Notes: a model not told the origin generated them from the letters alone. 64,000 bases of DNA from Bacteroidaceae bacterium (GCA_017469925.1 JAFUFK010000005.1:1-64000), one strand, 5' to 3'; counted from the stretch's first letter, positions 1 through 8,697 are shown. Made by a program: numbers and translations.

Positions 1-62
1 ACAAGAATCAAAAAGTCAACGCTTCCTTATGTCGTTTCTATGTTATGTTCTATCCACTCATG

Positions 63-863
63 TCATTTTAAGAGGTTTCTATTATCATCATTCTCCAGCA
101 CACGCATCTGATTGATGGCTATCTGATTGAGGCGGACAAGGCGGTCGCCCTGTGGCACTCCCTCATCAATGAGAACTGCATTGATGTTCTCCATATTTGC
201 CAGACAAATAAGTTCGTTGATGGAAGCATAGTCACGGATGTTCCCTTTCAGTTCAGGATGGGCTTCACGCCATTGCTTGGCCGTCTGTCCGAACATGGCT
301 ACATTGAGTACGTCTGCCTCTTCAGCATAGATGATGCTGGCCTGTGCTGCCGTCACCTCTTCAGGAATTAGGTTCTGCTTGATGGCATCCGTGTGAATGC
401 GGTAGTTGATTTTAGACAGTTCACGCTTCGCCGTCCACCCAAGTTGCTTCTGCTCCTCGTCTTTCAGCCGTTGGAACTCACGTATCAGATATACCTTGAA
501 CTCTGGGCTTATCCACATGGCAAACTCAAAGGCAATGTCCTTGTGGGCGTAGGTGCCACCATAACGTCCTGCCTTCGAGATAATACCGATGGCATTAGTC
601 TTTTCCGTCCACTCTTTCGCGCTGAGACGGAAACGGTTCAATCCAGCCTGACTTTTAATTATGTCGAATTCGGCACAATTAAAATTCGGGTTCATCAACC
701 GCTCCCAGATTCCAAGGAACTCAATGGTATTGCGGTTGCGTAGCCAGTTAGAAAAGAAGAATTCGCCATCCTTAGCCTTCAGCATGTCTGTAAGGCTGAT
801 GTAGTCATCTTCGTTCTGCTTAATGACCGTTATCTGCGTATTCTGTACTGTTATCTTTGCCAT
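63..863 (-). CDS. KilA-N domain protein
   Basis: 266 residues. The N-terminal half matches the KilA-N DNA-binding module: a short strand region followed by ISLTDMLKAKDG, then SNWLRNRNTIEFLGIWE and, near residue 95-120, GRYGGTYAHKDIAFEFAMWIS. KilA-N domains are known from phage and large-virus regulators and from many orphan chromosomal genes in Bacteroidetes; the role here is unknown. The C-terminal part is helical and lacks a module I recognise. I chose ATG 863, eleven codons inside the longest frame, because a TAnnTTTG promoter element (plus-strand 894-901) lies about 30 bp upstream and would overlap the longer start. No phage genes surround it, so it is probably a domesticated remnant or a stand-alone regulator. 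Confidence 0.85.
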   Translation of the reverse strand: MAKITVQNTQITVIKQNEDDYISLTDMLKAKDGEFFFSNWLRNRNTIEFLGIWERLMNPNFNCAEFDIIKSQAGLNRFRLSAKEWTEKTNAIGIISKAGRYGGTYAHKDIAFEFAMWISPEFKVYLIREFQRLKDEEQKQLGWTAKRELSKINYRIHTDAIKQNLIPEEVTAAQASIIYAEEADVLNVAMFGQTAKQWREAHPELKGNIRDYASINELICLANMENINAVLIDEGVPQGDRLVRLNQIAINQMRVLENDDNRNLLK

Positions 864-893
864 ATTGTCTGCTGTATTACAACCTTTGTGTTG

Positions 894-901
894 CAAAGTT
901 A
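894..901 (-). promoter_or_regulatory. -7 promoter element for the KilA-N gene
   Basis: On the minus strand the bases read TAACTTTG, the Bacteroidetes -7 consensus TAnnTTTG, about 30 bp upstream of ATG 863. A -33 element is weak. Confidence 0.6.
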
Positions 902-1157
902 CACATTATTCTCCCAATACAGGCAACTTGCCATATTAAATAAGGTGAAGAAGGCGTTTTTCACCTCATTTTTGCATAAAAACGTCACTTTCACCTTTTC
1001 TTTCCCTACCTTTTGAATCAATTTGCCCCAAAGATTATCTATCTGGCGACACATAAACATTGGTACGATTGGCAAACGTCAAAATTCCTAAATAGTTGTG
1101 CTTCAGCGGTTTATAGGACTGCTAAACAGCCCCACATGGAATACTTAACCTATGCGC
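902..1157. other. Intergenic region with no recognised gene
   Basis: AT-rich near the KilA-N promoter, then ordinary sequence up to the stop of the HU-HIG gene. A plus-strand open frame starts at 1013 but has no promoter, no family resemblance and runs antisense into the neighbouring gene, so I do not call it. I see no RNA gene or strong hairpin. Confidence 0.5.
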
Positions 1158-1796
1158 CTATTTCCTTTCCACGTACACCTTATGGGAATGTAGGCCCTGT
1201 GAGCGCAGGGGGCTGGACTTGTCGGCACACAGCCTTTGCAGTTCGCGGCTGGCTGTGGCGCGTGAGAGCCCCGTAAGATTGACGTAGTCGGAGAGGCGCA
1301 TATAGCCATGTTCCCGGATGTGGGCCAGTGCCCGCTGGATGCGCTCGTCCAGGCTGTATGGACTGCGACGCAGTGGACGTATGCCCTGCGTGTCGCGCTG
1401 CAGGTTGCCATGACAGCGTTTGTCAACTTCATAGACGAAGGAGCGGTGGGGCCTGAACTTGATGTCCGTGACGTGCAGACGGCTGGAGTTGGGCTCTCCG
1501 CCTTGGTGCTGTTCGGGAGTCTCGTCGGCATAGTCGTCGAGGCCCAGCGACGTGGCGAAGGTTCCCAGTTCGTCTATCGTTACGGTATAGCCTTGCGCCA
1601 GCAGGTAGGCGATGGCTCTCGACATCTCGCTGAGGATGCCTACGAATTCTCCCTGGCTCAGCATGCGCATCCTCATGTGCAGTTCACGGGCTAACTGCTC
1701 GGTGCCTGCATTTCCCAGTGAGCGCATTTCGTAGCGGTATTGTTTCTCTCCCGTGCCGTTCAGGTCGGCAATTTCCTTTTTGAAGTACGTTGGCAT
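1158..1796 (-). CDS. HU-HIG family DNA-binding protein with C-terminal winged helix
   Basis: 212 residues. Residues 1-125 resemble the HU-HIG (Bacteroidetes HU-like) family: an N-terminal strand, a helical pair around LARELHMRMRMLSQGEFVGILSEMSRAIAYLLAQG and the strand TVTIDELGTFATSLG. Residues 145-212 look like a winged helix-turn-helix (RLSDYVNLTGLSRATASREL, then a basic wing). This suggests a sequence-specific nucleoid or regulatory protein rather than a plain HU. ATG 1796 is preferred over an upstream in-frame start because the promoter -7 element is at 1914-1921 and the extra N-terminus is not family-like. The upstream region holds a four-copy palindrome array against the -33 box and 22-bp-spaced repeats in the leader. 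A paralogue lies at 59363. Confidence 0.8.
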   Translation of the reverse strand: MPTYFKKEIADLNGTGEKQYRYEMRSLGNAGTEQLARELHMRMRMLSQGEFVGILSEMSRAIAYLLAQGYTVTIDELGTFATSLGLDDYADETPEQHQGGEPNSSRLHVTDIKFRPHRSFVYEVDKRCHGNLQRDTQGIRPLRRSPYSLDERIQRALAHIREHGYMRLSDYVNLTGLSRATASRELQRLCADKSSPLRSQGLHSHKVYVERK

Positions 1797-1866
1797 GGTG
1801 TTGTTGTTATGGATGGTACAAGTTGTTATGTGCGACGCAGGGAAGTGCTGTCCCAAGGAGGTCGGG

Positions 1867-1918
1867 GTGTAAAGTTCCAGACACTTAGGTGCAAAGCCTC
1901 CGACGCCTTGGTGCAAAG
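1867..1918 (-). repeat. 22-bp-spaced leader repeats of the HU-HIG gene
   Basis: On the plus strand GTG(T/C)AAAG begins at 1867, 1889 and 1911, exactly 22 bp apart; on the minus strand these are CTTT(G/A)CAC units each followed by a CC(T/A)AAG-like stretch. The first transcribed-strand copy overlaps the -7 promoter box, so the others lie in the 5' leader. Similar CCTAAG-like units at the same pitch occur in the leader of the second HU-HIG gene (59268-59317). Confidence 0.7.
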
Positions 1919-1945
1919 ATACGAACTTCTCCGTGCTTAACCAAA
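1914..1945 (-). promoter_or_regulatory. Promoter of the HU-HIG gene
   Basis: Minus strand: -33 TTTG (1942-1945) and -7 TATCTTTG (1914-1921), 20 bp apart, matching the Bacteroidetes sigma-ABfr consensus. Palindrome A1 begins at 1946, directly abutting the -33 box. Confidence 0.8.
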
Positions 1946-2020
1946 TTCACGCCGTGAAATCTGCATCCCACGTCGTGTAATATAAGTCTCACGCCGTGGG
2001 ATAAGTGCTCCACGACGTGG
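1946..2020. repeat. Palindrome array A: four CACGnCGTG units at 21-bp pitch
   Basis: The nine-base core CACGnCGTG occurs at 1948, 1969, 1990 and 2011, exactly 21 bp apart, with central bases C, T, C, A. The first copy extends to a 13-base inverted repeat (TTCACG-C-CGTGAA). The twelve-base spacers are not conserved, so the signal is the palindrome and its spacing rather than a simple tandem duplication. The array lies immediately upstream of the HU-HIG promoter, at roughly -36 to -110. It is one of four such arrays in this window. Confidence 0.95.
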
Positions 2021-2049
2021 GAAAGACCTTGCGTGATAGGGCGGTTTTG

Positions 2050-2068
2050 ATATTTACAAAGTAAATAT
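2050..2068 (-). terminator. Small AT-rich hairpin after the AraC-type gene
   Basis: ATATTTAC-aaa-GTAAATAT, eight perfect pairs, about 26 bp after the AraC-type stop codon. AT-rich and without a clear T-run, so only a weak terminator candidate. Confidence 0.35.
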
Positions 2069-2093
2069 TGCAAGGGTGACGTGGGGGGAAGGC

Positions 2094-3017
2094 CTACTTG
2101 CTCTCGCGATAGGCCTTGGGGGAGGAACCAGTGTGAGACTTGAACCAACGGCCGAAGAAGGACTGGTTGGGGAAGTTGAGGCTGTACGAGACCTCCTGAA
2201 TGCTCAGTGTGGAGTACTTGAGGAGGTTCTTCGACTCCAGGACCACGTATTCGTCAATCCACTCCGAGGGACCGCGGCCCGAGGTCTCGCGGATGAGTTT
2301 GCTCAGGTACTTGGGCGTGAGGTTCATTTGGTTGGCGTAGAAGGCTATCTTGCGTTGTTCGCGATAGTTCTCTGTGACGAGTTGGATGAAGCGGCGGAAG
2401 GTGGCTTCGTGGTGGCTCAGGATGTGTTGGTCTTTGGGCTGTTCCATCTTTTGCAACCAGAGGGAGAGGAATCCGTAGCCGAACGTCCTTACAGAGCATC
2501 GCACGGCCTCGTGGTAGTAGGGGAGCGAGTGGGGTTGGGCTATGCTCTCGGAGACGATGATTGCCAGATGGTGGAGATAGCGGAACTGTTCGGGGGTGAA
2601 GGCCAGGCAGGCCGATTGGCTAAAGGCGCTGGCCAGGGGGATGACTTTCTGTATCGAGAGGTTCAACTGTTCGAAGAAGTCGCCGCTGGAGAGAATGGTG
2701 GAGACCTTGCAGTCGCGGGTCGAGGTCACTTGTACGATGGAGCCCGGGCGGACGACGAGTATCATGTTGGCGCCGATGGAGAGTTGCTGGAGGTCGCAGG
2801 TGAGCGTGATTTCGCCCTGTTGGCAGAACATGACGGCGAAGAGGTCGAGGCGGGTAGGGTAGCGGAAGAGTGATTCGCCCTTGTGGAGTTCCCTGTCGTT
2901 GACGTCGGTAATGACGTAGCAACGGTCTTCGTAGAGTTGTCCGCGGCTGATGTCGAGGGTGCCGTCCCTGAGCAGGCGGAAGATGGAGATGGTGTTGAAA
3001 ATGTGTGCGTCGGTCAT
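2094..3017 (-). CDS. AraC-family transcriptional regulator
   Basis: 307 residues. The N-terminal two-thirds has a cupin-like sensor region (for example LFAVMFCQQGEITLTCDLQQLSIGANMILVVRPGS). The last 100 residues form the AraC/XylS double helix-turn-helix: IAFYANQMNLTPKYLSKLIRETSGRGPSEW followed by the second element SIQEVSYSLNFPNQSFFGRWFKSHTGSSPKAYR. ATG 3017 is chosen because a TAAATTTG promoter box (plus-strand 3039-3046) sits just upstream and rules out the longer start. The gene is divergent from the RND efflux operon at 3186, so control of that operon by this protein is a reasonable inference. Ligand unknown. Confidence 0.9.
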   Translation of the reverse strand: MTDAHIFNTISIFRLLRDGTLDISRGQLYEDRCYVITDVNDRELHKGESLFRYPTRLDLFAVMFCQQGEITLTCDLQQLSIGANMILVVRPGSIVQVTSTRDCKVSTILSSGDFFEQLNLSIQKVIPLASAFSQSACLAFTPEQFRYLHHLAIIVSESIAQPHSLPYYHEAVRCSVRTFGYGFLSLWLQKMEQPKDQHILSHHEATFRRFIQLVTENYREQRKIAFYANQMNLTPKYLSKLIRETSGRGPSEWIDEYVVLESKNLLKYSTLSIQEVSYSLNFPNQSFFGRWFKSHTGSSPKAYRESK

Positions 3018-3038
3018 AGGTTGTTCTGATTTAGGCCA

Positions 3039-3046
3039 CAAATTTA
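3039..3046 (-). promoter_or_regulatory. -7 element of the AraC-type gene
   Basis: Minus strand TAAATTTG, about 22 bp upstream of ATG 3017, giving a very short leader. Confidence 0.55.
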
Positions 3047-3122
3047 GGTTTTTTATTTCAAATATCCCTAAAAAGTAATGCACGAATTCGACCTTTCGAA
3101 CAAAACTTATCCCTATAAGGCC

Positions 3123-3153
3123 TTTGCCGTGTGCAAAGAATAGTGTAACTTTG
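3123..3153 (+). promoter_or_regulatory. Promoter of the RND efflux operon
   Basis: TTTG at 3123-3126 and TAACTTTG at 3146-3153, separated by 19 bp: an exact Bacteroidetes consensus. It shares the intergenic region with the divergent AraC-type promoter. Confidence 0.85.
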
Positions 3154-3185
3154 CACCCGAAAACCGAAAATAAGAAAAACTGAAT

Positions 3186-4202
3186 ATGAAAAAGATGTTA
3201 TTGGTGCTTGCCAGCCTGGCCTTGGTGGCCTGTGGCGGCAAGCAAGAGTCGCAGACCGAGGAGGCCGTGCGCGTCGTGACGGAGAAGGCCGTGATGACGA
3301 GCGACTACAGCCAGTTGCCTTACGTGGGCGTGGTGGAGGAGGAGTCGAGCACAATGGTCAGCTTTACGGGCATGGCCGTCCTGAAGTCGATGACCGTGAG
3401 CGAGGGACAGAGCGTGAAGAAGGGTCAGCTATTGGCCACCATCGACGACACGCAGGCGCGCAACGCCCTGGCTGCTGCCAAGGCCTCGCTCGACCAGGCT
3501 CTCGATGCCCAGCAGCGCATGAAGCTGTTGCACGACAACCAGTCGCTGCCCGAAATCAAGTGGGTGGAGGTGGAGAGCCAGGTGCAGCAAGCCCGCTCGG
3601 CCTACGACATTTGCGTGAAGAACCTCTCCGACTGCCGCATCTATGCGCCCGTGAGCGGCGTTGTGGGCAGCAAGATTCTGGGCGTGGGCGAGACCGTACT
3701 GCCTACGGAGCCCGTCCTGACCATTCTGTCGATTAATAATGTAAAGGTGCGCGTGAGCATACCCGAGCGCGAGATAGCCTCCATTACGGCCCAGACGCCG
3801 ACCCGACTGACCGTCGATGCCCTGCCAGGCGAAACGTTCGTGGGCGGAACCATCGAGAAGGGCGTATCGGCCGACCCCATGACGCATACCTACGACATCC
3901 GCATCCGTGTGGCCAATCCCGGGCACAAGTTGCTGCCGGGCATGGTGGCCCGTGTCACGATGAACGGCTCGAAGGGCTTCGAGGACAAACGGCTCACCCT
4001 GCCCGTAAAGGCTGTGCAGCAATCGACCGACAAGTCGCTCTTCGTCTGGGTCGTCCGCGACGGTAAGGCCTATCGGCAGAGTGTCAGCGTGGGCGAGATG
4101 ACGGGCAATCGTGTCATCGTCCTTTCGGGCCTGACCGAGGGCGAGGAGGTCGTCGTCGAGGGATATCAGAAGTTGGGCGAAGGGAGCCCCATAACACGCT
4201 AA
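3186..4202 (+). CDS. RND efflux periplasmic adaptor lipoprotein
   Basis: 338 residues. The N-terminus MKKMLLVLASLALVACGG is a lipoprotein signal with lipobox cysteine at residue 16. It is followed by the membrane-fusion-protein order: beta-barrel/lipoyl half (MAVLKSMTVSEGQSVKKGQLLATIDD), an alpha hairpin (about 90-145, with QQRMKLLHDNQSLPEIKW), second lipoyl half (IYAPVSGVVGSKILGVGETV), beta-barrel and membrane-proximal domain (LTLPVKAVQQS...VWVVRDGKAYRQSVSVG). It would bridge the inner-membrane pump and the outer-membrane channel. It is the first gene of the operon, three bases before the pump gene. Substrate unknown. Confidence 0.93.
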   Translation: MKKMLLVLASLALVACGGKQESQTEEAVRVVTEKAVMTSDYSQLPYVGVVEEESSTMVSFTGMAVLKSMTVSEGQSVKKGQLLATIDDTQARNALAAAKASLDQALDAQQRMKLLHDNQSLPEIKWVEVESQVQQARSAYDICVKNLSDCRIYAPVSGVVGSKILGVGETVLPTEPVLTILSINNVKVRVSIPEREIASITAQTPTRLTVDALPGETFVGGTIEKGVSADPMTHTYDIRIRVANPGHKLLPGMVARVTMNGSKGFEDKRLTLPVKAVQQSTDKSLFVWVVRDGKAYRQSVSVGEMTGNRVIVLSGLTEGEEVVVEGYQKLGEGSPITR

Positions 4203-4205
4203 ACT

Positions 4206-7200
4206 ATGGACTGGCAGAAATCATGGGCCGCTTGGCCCATCAATAATTACCGCATCACGATTGTCATCACGGCCCTGCTGTTGGCATTCGGCCTCTATGG
4301 CCTCTACGTGATGCCGAAGGACGAGTTTCCGCCCTTTACCGTGCGCCAGGGCGTGGTCATTGCCGTAATGCCTGGTGCCACGAGCGAAGAGATAGAGGCC
4401 CAGGTGGCCCGCCCACTCGAGCGCTACCTCTTTACCTTCAAGGAGGTGAAGCGTGAGAAGACAACCACCACCAGCCAGAACGGCATGTGTATCGTGATGG
4501 TCCAGTTGCAGGACGATGCCGACCAGAAGGACGAAATCTGGAGCAAGCTGAAGCACGGCCTCAATACCTTCAAGAGCCAGTTGCCCAGTGGGGTGGTGGC
4601 GCTGATAGTGAACGACGACTTCGGCGACGCCTGTGCCCTCCTGATAACCCTCGAGAGCGACCAGCGCAGCTATCGCGAGTTGCAAGGCTATAGCGACGAA
4701 CTGACTGACCGCCTGCGCCGTGTGGCTTCGGTGTCGAACGTCCGCCAGTATGGCGAGGTGAAGGAACAACTGACCCTCTACGTCGATCGCGAGCGATTGG
4801 CCGCCTACGGCATTGGTCAGGCTGCCCTGATGCAGGCCATCGGCGGGCAGGGACTCACGACGATGGCTGGCAGCGTGACGGGTGGCGAACAGAACATCCA
4901 ACTCCATGTCTCGCCCACACAGCGGAGCGAGGAGGAACTGATGAACCAAATCGTGTTCTCGTCGGACAGCAGGGTGGTGCGCGTGCGCGATATTGCCACC
5001 GTGCGCCGCGAGTACGACACCTCGGAAAGCTACATCGAGAACAATGGCAACCGCTGTGTCATACTCTCCTTAGAGATGAGCGAGGGCCACAACATCGTGA
5101 AGTACGGCGAGGAGGTGGACGAGGTCATTGCCCGGTTCAAGGAGGAATACCTGCCCCAGGACGTAGAGATACGCCGCGTTACCGACCTTCCGCAGGTGGT
5201 GGGCGACTCGGTCCACGACTTCCTGCGCGACCTCATTGAGTCGATGATTGTCATCGTCCTGGTGATGATGATTCTCTTCCCTCTGCGTTCGGCCATCGTG
5301 GCGGCCATCACCATCCCCCTGAGCACGTTTACCAGCACGGGCATTATGTACGCCTGCGGCATCCCCCTGAACACGATGACGCTGGCCTGCCTCATCGTGG
5401 TGCTGGGAATGATTGTCGATAACTCGATTGTCGTCATCGACGGCTACCTGGAGTACCTGGGTAAGGGCATGGGCCGCAGGGAGTCGGCCGTCAAGTCGGT
5501 CCAGCAATACTTTGCCCCGATGATGTTGGCCACTATCTGTATCTGTGCCATCTTCTTCCCGCTCGTACTTACGATGACGGGCGAGGCCCACGACGTCATT
5601 GGTCAGTTCCCCGTCACCATCACCATCAACCTGATGGTCTCCCTGGCAGTGGCCGTGGCCGTCATTCCCGTGCTCAATGCAGCCCTCATCAAGCGCGTGG
5701 AGCCGCAGGAGGAGGGTAAGTTGAAGTTGACCGACCGCGTTCAGCTCATCTACGAAAAGGCCTTGAAGTGGACCTTCAAGAACCCCTGGCTGACGATAGT
5801 GGGCGCTGCGGTGTTGGTCATTGCCACCAGCTTCATTTTCCCTCAGCTGAAGATGCGCCAGTTCCCCTATGCCGACCGCAACCAGTTTGCCGTCGAGATA
5901 TTCCTGCCCGAGGGCGAAGGCCTCGACCGTACTCGCGAGATTGCCGACTCGCTGCGCGACGTCCTGAAGCGCGACGAGCGCGTCCAGAGCGTCACCTCGT
6001 TCATCGGGTGCAGCAGTCCGCGCTTCCAGATTTCCTACGCCCCACAGATGGGTGGCAGGAACTTTGCCCAGTTCATTGTCAATACGCCCGACATCCAGAG
6101 CACCTTCGACGTGCTAAACGAATATGCCCCCAAGTGGAGCAACCACTGGCCTGGCGCCTACGTGCGCTTCAAGCAGATGGACTTCCTGCCCGTGCCCACC
6201 TACGAATACCGCTTCTACGGAAACGACATGGACAGCATCAGCCGGGCCGCCGAAATGCTGATGGCCGAGATGCGCCGCATGCCCGAACTCGAGTGGGTCC
6301 ACACCGACTACGACCAGCCCCATCCCATCCTCGACGTAGCCCTCGACCCCGTCAGCTCGGCCCAGTTGGGCATCAATCGCACGACGGCCCAGTTGCAGTT
6401 GATGTTGCAGACGGGCGAGATGCAGGTCGGCAGCATTTGGGAAGGCGACTACGAAGTGCCCATCGTCGTGAAGGACGAGGCCTCGACCCACCTCACTCTG
6501 GGCGAGGTGGGCAATGCCTACCTGACAACCCAGACGGGCCAGAGTGTCCCCCTGCGCCAAGTGGCCAAGGTGCGGCCCACATGGTCGGAGGCAAAGATTG
6601 TCCATCGCAACGGCGAGCGTTGCATCAGTGTCCTGGCTGAGGGCAAGCGCGAGGTGCTGGCCGCTCCCGTGCAGGCCAAGATAGCCAAGGTCATCGACGG
6701 ACTGCAACTGCCCCGCGGCGTGCGCAGCGAGATTGGCGGCGAGGTGGAGAAGAACAACGAGATGGTGCCCCAGATATTTGCGGGCATCGGCATTGCGCTG
6801 GTCATTATCTTCTTCTTCATCCTCTTCAACTTCAAGCGCTTCGGCATCACCACCATCTGTATGGTAGCCATCGGCCTCAGTATGCCCGGTGCCATGATAG
6901 GCCTATGGATTGCCAACCGGACGCTGGGCCTGACCTCCCTCTTCGGATTCATCACCCTCATGGGCATCATTATGCGTAACGAAATCCTCATCTTCGAACA
7001 TGCCGACGACCGCATGGCGCAGGGCTGGTCGGCCCACGACGCTGCCTTCGACGCGGGGCGCCGCCGCATGGTTCCCATCTTCCTCACGACGGCCACGACG
7101 GCCGTGGGCGTCATCCCAATGATTATCGCAGGTTCGTCGTTCTGGATGCCCGTCGGCATCACCATCTTCGCCGGTGGCATCGGCACGCTCATACTTGTCG

Positions 7201-8630
7201 TCACCGTCCTGCCCGTCGTGTATTGGAAACTCCGGGACAAGACACCCTCCCGTCCTCCCCGAGGGGAGGGGAAGGCCATCGCCCTTGCGCTCTTGCTGTT
7301 ATTGCCCATGACATCCTGGGGCATGACAGGGGAGGAACAGGGGGAGAGGGTCCTCTCCTTGGACGAATGCCTGGAATTGGCAAAGCAGAACAACCGCACG
7401 CTCCAAAATGCGGCCCTCGACATCGAGATGGCCAAGGAGCAGCGCCGCGAGGCCTTCACCAAATACTTCCCCTACATCCAGGCCAATGTCTTGGCCTTCC
7501 GTGCCTTCGACGAGATGGTCAAGGGCGACGGCACCATACCGATGGAGATTGCAGCCATCAATCCCCAGTTTGCCGCCTACGCGGGCGCACCCTTCTCGTA
7601 CAGCGAGTTCAACCGTGCCTACTCGGCCGCCCTCGTCCTGACGCAGCCCCTCTATGCGGGCGGCCAAATCCGCGCCGGCAACCAGTTGGCACGCATCGGC
7701 GAGGAGGCGGTTACCCTGCAACGGCAGATGAAGGAGAAGGACGTCCTGCAGAAGGTCGCCGAGTGCTACTGGCAGACGGCTACCGTCAAGTACAACCTCT
7801 CCACCCTCGAGGCAGCCGAGAAGCAGGTCGGCGCCGTCTGCGATCTGGTGACCGACTACGTCAACGCCGGACTGACCACGCGCAACGACCTCCTCAAGGT
7901 CCAGCTGCGCCAGCAGGAGTTGGCCTCGAACCGCCTGAAACTGGAGAATGCCGAACACGTCCTCCTACTCCTTCTGGCCCAGCAGATAGGCATGGCCGGA
8001 AAGGCAATTGACATCGACCCCGCATCGCTCGAGCCCCGGAATCCTGCCGAGGTTAGGGTGGCCGTCGATGAGGCCGTCGCCCGTCGCGAGGAGATGGCCC
8101 TCGTGGAGAAGCAAGTCGAGGCCGGCGAGTGGCAAGTCCGTCTCGAGCGTGGCAAGTACCTGCCCACCCTGGCCGTCGGTGCCATGGGCTACAACGCAGG
8201 CATGGGCGGATTCTCCGACAACGTCAAGAAATACCTCGACACGAACATGACCAACGGACTCGTCTTCGGCACCCTCTCGGTGCCCATCATGTCGTGGTGG
8301 GGTGGGCGGCACGCCATCCGTCGCCAGCAACTGCGTGTCCAGCAGGCCCGCAACGAGGCCGACGACGCCCGTGAACAGCTGGCCCTCGACGTCGAGCAGG
8401 CTTGGAGCCAACTGACCGAGGCCTACAAGCAGACCGAGATAGCCCGCACCAGTGTCGAGCAGGCCGCCGAGAACCTGCGACTCTCCACCGACCAGTACCG
8501 TGCCGGCACGCTCACCCTCTCCGACCTCCTCGATGCCGAGACTCTCAACCGTCAGGCCCTCAACCAACTCTCCGAGGCCCTCGCCACCTACCAGGTCCGC
8601 CTCGCCGACTACCAACGCAAAACCCGTTAA
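4206..8630 (+). CDS. RND efflux pump fused to TolC-type outer-membrane channel
   Basis: 1474 residues in one uninterrupted frame. Residues 1-1015 are an AcrB/MexB-type RND permease: TM1 near 17-36, porter domains, the TM4 region VVLGMIVDNSIVVIDGY, a second porter half and the final TM block ending VVTVLPVVYWKLRDK. Residues 1024-1474 are a TolC-type outer-membrane efflux protein beginning with a signal-peptide-like stretch (KAIALALLLLLPMTSWG) and then LSLDECLELAKQNN, with the long coiled-coil repeats of the family. The join (1016-1023) is encoded by a small repeat with a CCTCCCC-ga-GGGGAGG inverted repeat (7254-7269), where a stop and an ATG would be expected. Pump-TolC fusions are known in Bacteroidetes CusA-like proteins. 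Release of the channel by signal peptidase at the internal signal is my inference. Confidence 0.9.
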   Translation: MDWQKSWAAWPINNYRITIVITALLLAFGLYGLYVMPKDEFPPFTVRQGVVIAVMPGATSEEIEAQVARPLERYLFTFKEVKREKTTTTSQNGMCIVMVQLQDDADQKDEIWSKLKHGLNTFKSQLPSGVVALIVNDDFGDACALLITLESDQRSYRELQGYSDELTDRLRRVASVSNVRQYGEVKEQLTLYVDRERLAAYGIGQAALMQAIGGQGLTTMAGSVTGGEQNIQLHVSPTQRSEEELMNQIVFSSDSRVVRVRDIATVRREYDTSESYIENNGNRCVILSLEMSEGHNIVKYGEEVDEVIARFKEEYLPQDVEIRRVTDLPQVVGDSVHDFLRDLIESMIVIVLVMMILFPLRSAIVAAITIPLSTFTSTGIMYACGIPLNTMTLACLIVVLGMIVDNSIVVIDGYLEYLGKGMGRRESAVKSVQQYFAPMMLATICICAIFFPLVLTMTGEAHDVIGQFPVTITINLMVSLAVAVAVIPVLNAALIKRVEPQEEGKLKLTDRVQLIYEKALKWTFKNPWLTIVGAAVLVIATSFIFPQLKMRQFPYADRNQFAVEIFLPEGEGLDRTREIADSLRDVLKRDERVQSVTSFIGCSSPRFQISYAPQMGGRNFAQFIVNTPDIQSTFDVLNEYAPKWSNHWPGAYVRFKQMDFLPVPTYEYRFYGNDMDSISRAAEMLMAEMRRMPELEWVHTDYDQPHPILDVALDPVSSAQLGINRTTAQLQLMLQTGEMQVGSIWEGDYEVPIVVKDEASTHLTLGEVGNAYLTTQTGQSVPLRQVAKVRPTWSEAKIVHRNGERCISVLAEGKREVLAAPVQAKIAKVIDGLQLPRGVRSEIGGEVEKNNEMVPQIFAGIGIALVIIFFFILFNFKRFGITTICMVAIGLSMPGAMIGLWIANRTLGLTSLFGFITLMGIIMRNEILIFEHADDRMAQGWSAHDAAFDAGRRRMVPIFLTTATTAVGVIPMIIAGSSFWMPVGITIFAGGIGTLILVVTVLPVVYWKLRDKTPSRPPRGEGKAIALALLLLLPMTSWGMTGEEQGERVLSLDECLELAKQNNRTLQNAALDIEMAKEQRREAFTKYFPYIQANVLAFRAFDEMVKGDGTIPMEIAAINPQFAAYAGAPFSYSEFNRAYSAALVLTQPLYAGGQIRAGNQLARIGEEAVTLQRQMKEKDVLQKVAECYWQTATVKYNLSTLEAAEKQVGAVCDLVTDYVNAGLTTRNDLLKVQLRQQELASNRLKLENAEHVLLLLLAQQIGMAGKAIDIDPASLEPRNPAEVRVAVDEAVARREEMALVEKQVEAGEWQVRLERGKYLPTLAVGAMGYNAGMGGFSDNVKKYLDTNMTNGLVFGTLSVPIMSWWGGRHAIRRQQLRVQQARNEADDAREQLALDVEQAWSQLTEAYKQTEIARTSVEQAAENLRLSTDQYRAGTLTLSDLLDAETLNRQALNQLSEALATYQVRLADYQRKTR
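7254..7269. repeat. Inverted repeat at the RND-TolC fusion junction
   Basis: CCTCCCC-ga-GGGGAGG, seven pairs with a two-base loop. It resembles the CCCTCCC-rich intergenic repeat at 62311-62461 and replaces the place where the TolC start codon would lie. Confidence 0.75.
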
Positions 8631-8697
8631 ACGGTTAAACTCTTAAACGATTAAACTCTTAAACGGTTAAACTCTTAAACGGTTAAACTCTTAAACA
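8631..8697 (+). repeat. Tandem TTAAA octamer repeat
   Basis: Eight-base units alternate as CGGTTAAA and CTCTTAAA (once CGATTAAA), an effective 16-bp period, filling almost the whole 73-bp gap between the pump gene and the permease gene. The same family, in the same sense relative to transcription, occurs at 23201-23229 and 47548-47690. Confidence 0.9.

Noticed and set aside
63-863. KilA-N gene as part of a prophage
   Set aside because: No other phage genes in the next 60 kb; treated as an orphan.
2076-2873. Plus-strand open frame opposite the AraC-type gene
   Set aside because: The minus-strand protein has clear AraC helix-turn-helix motifs; the plus frame is a shadow.
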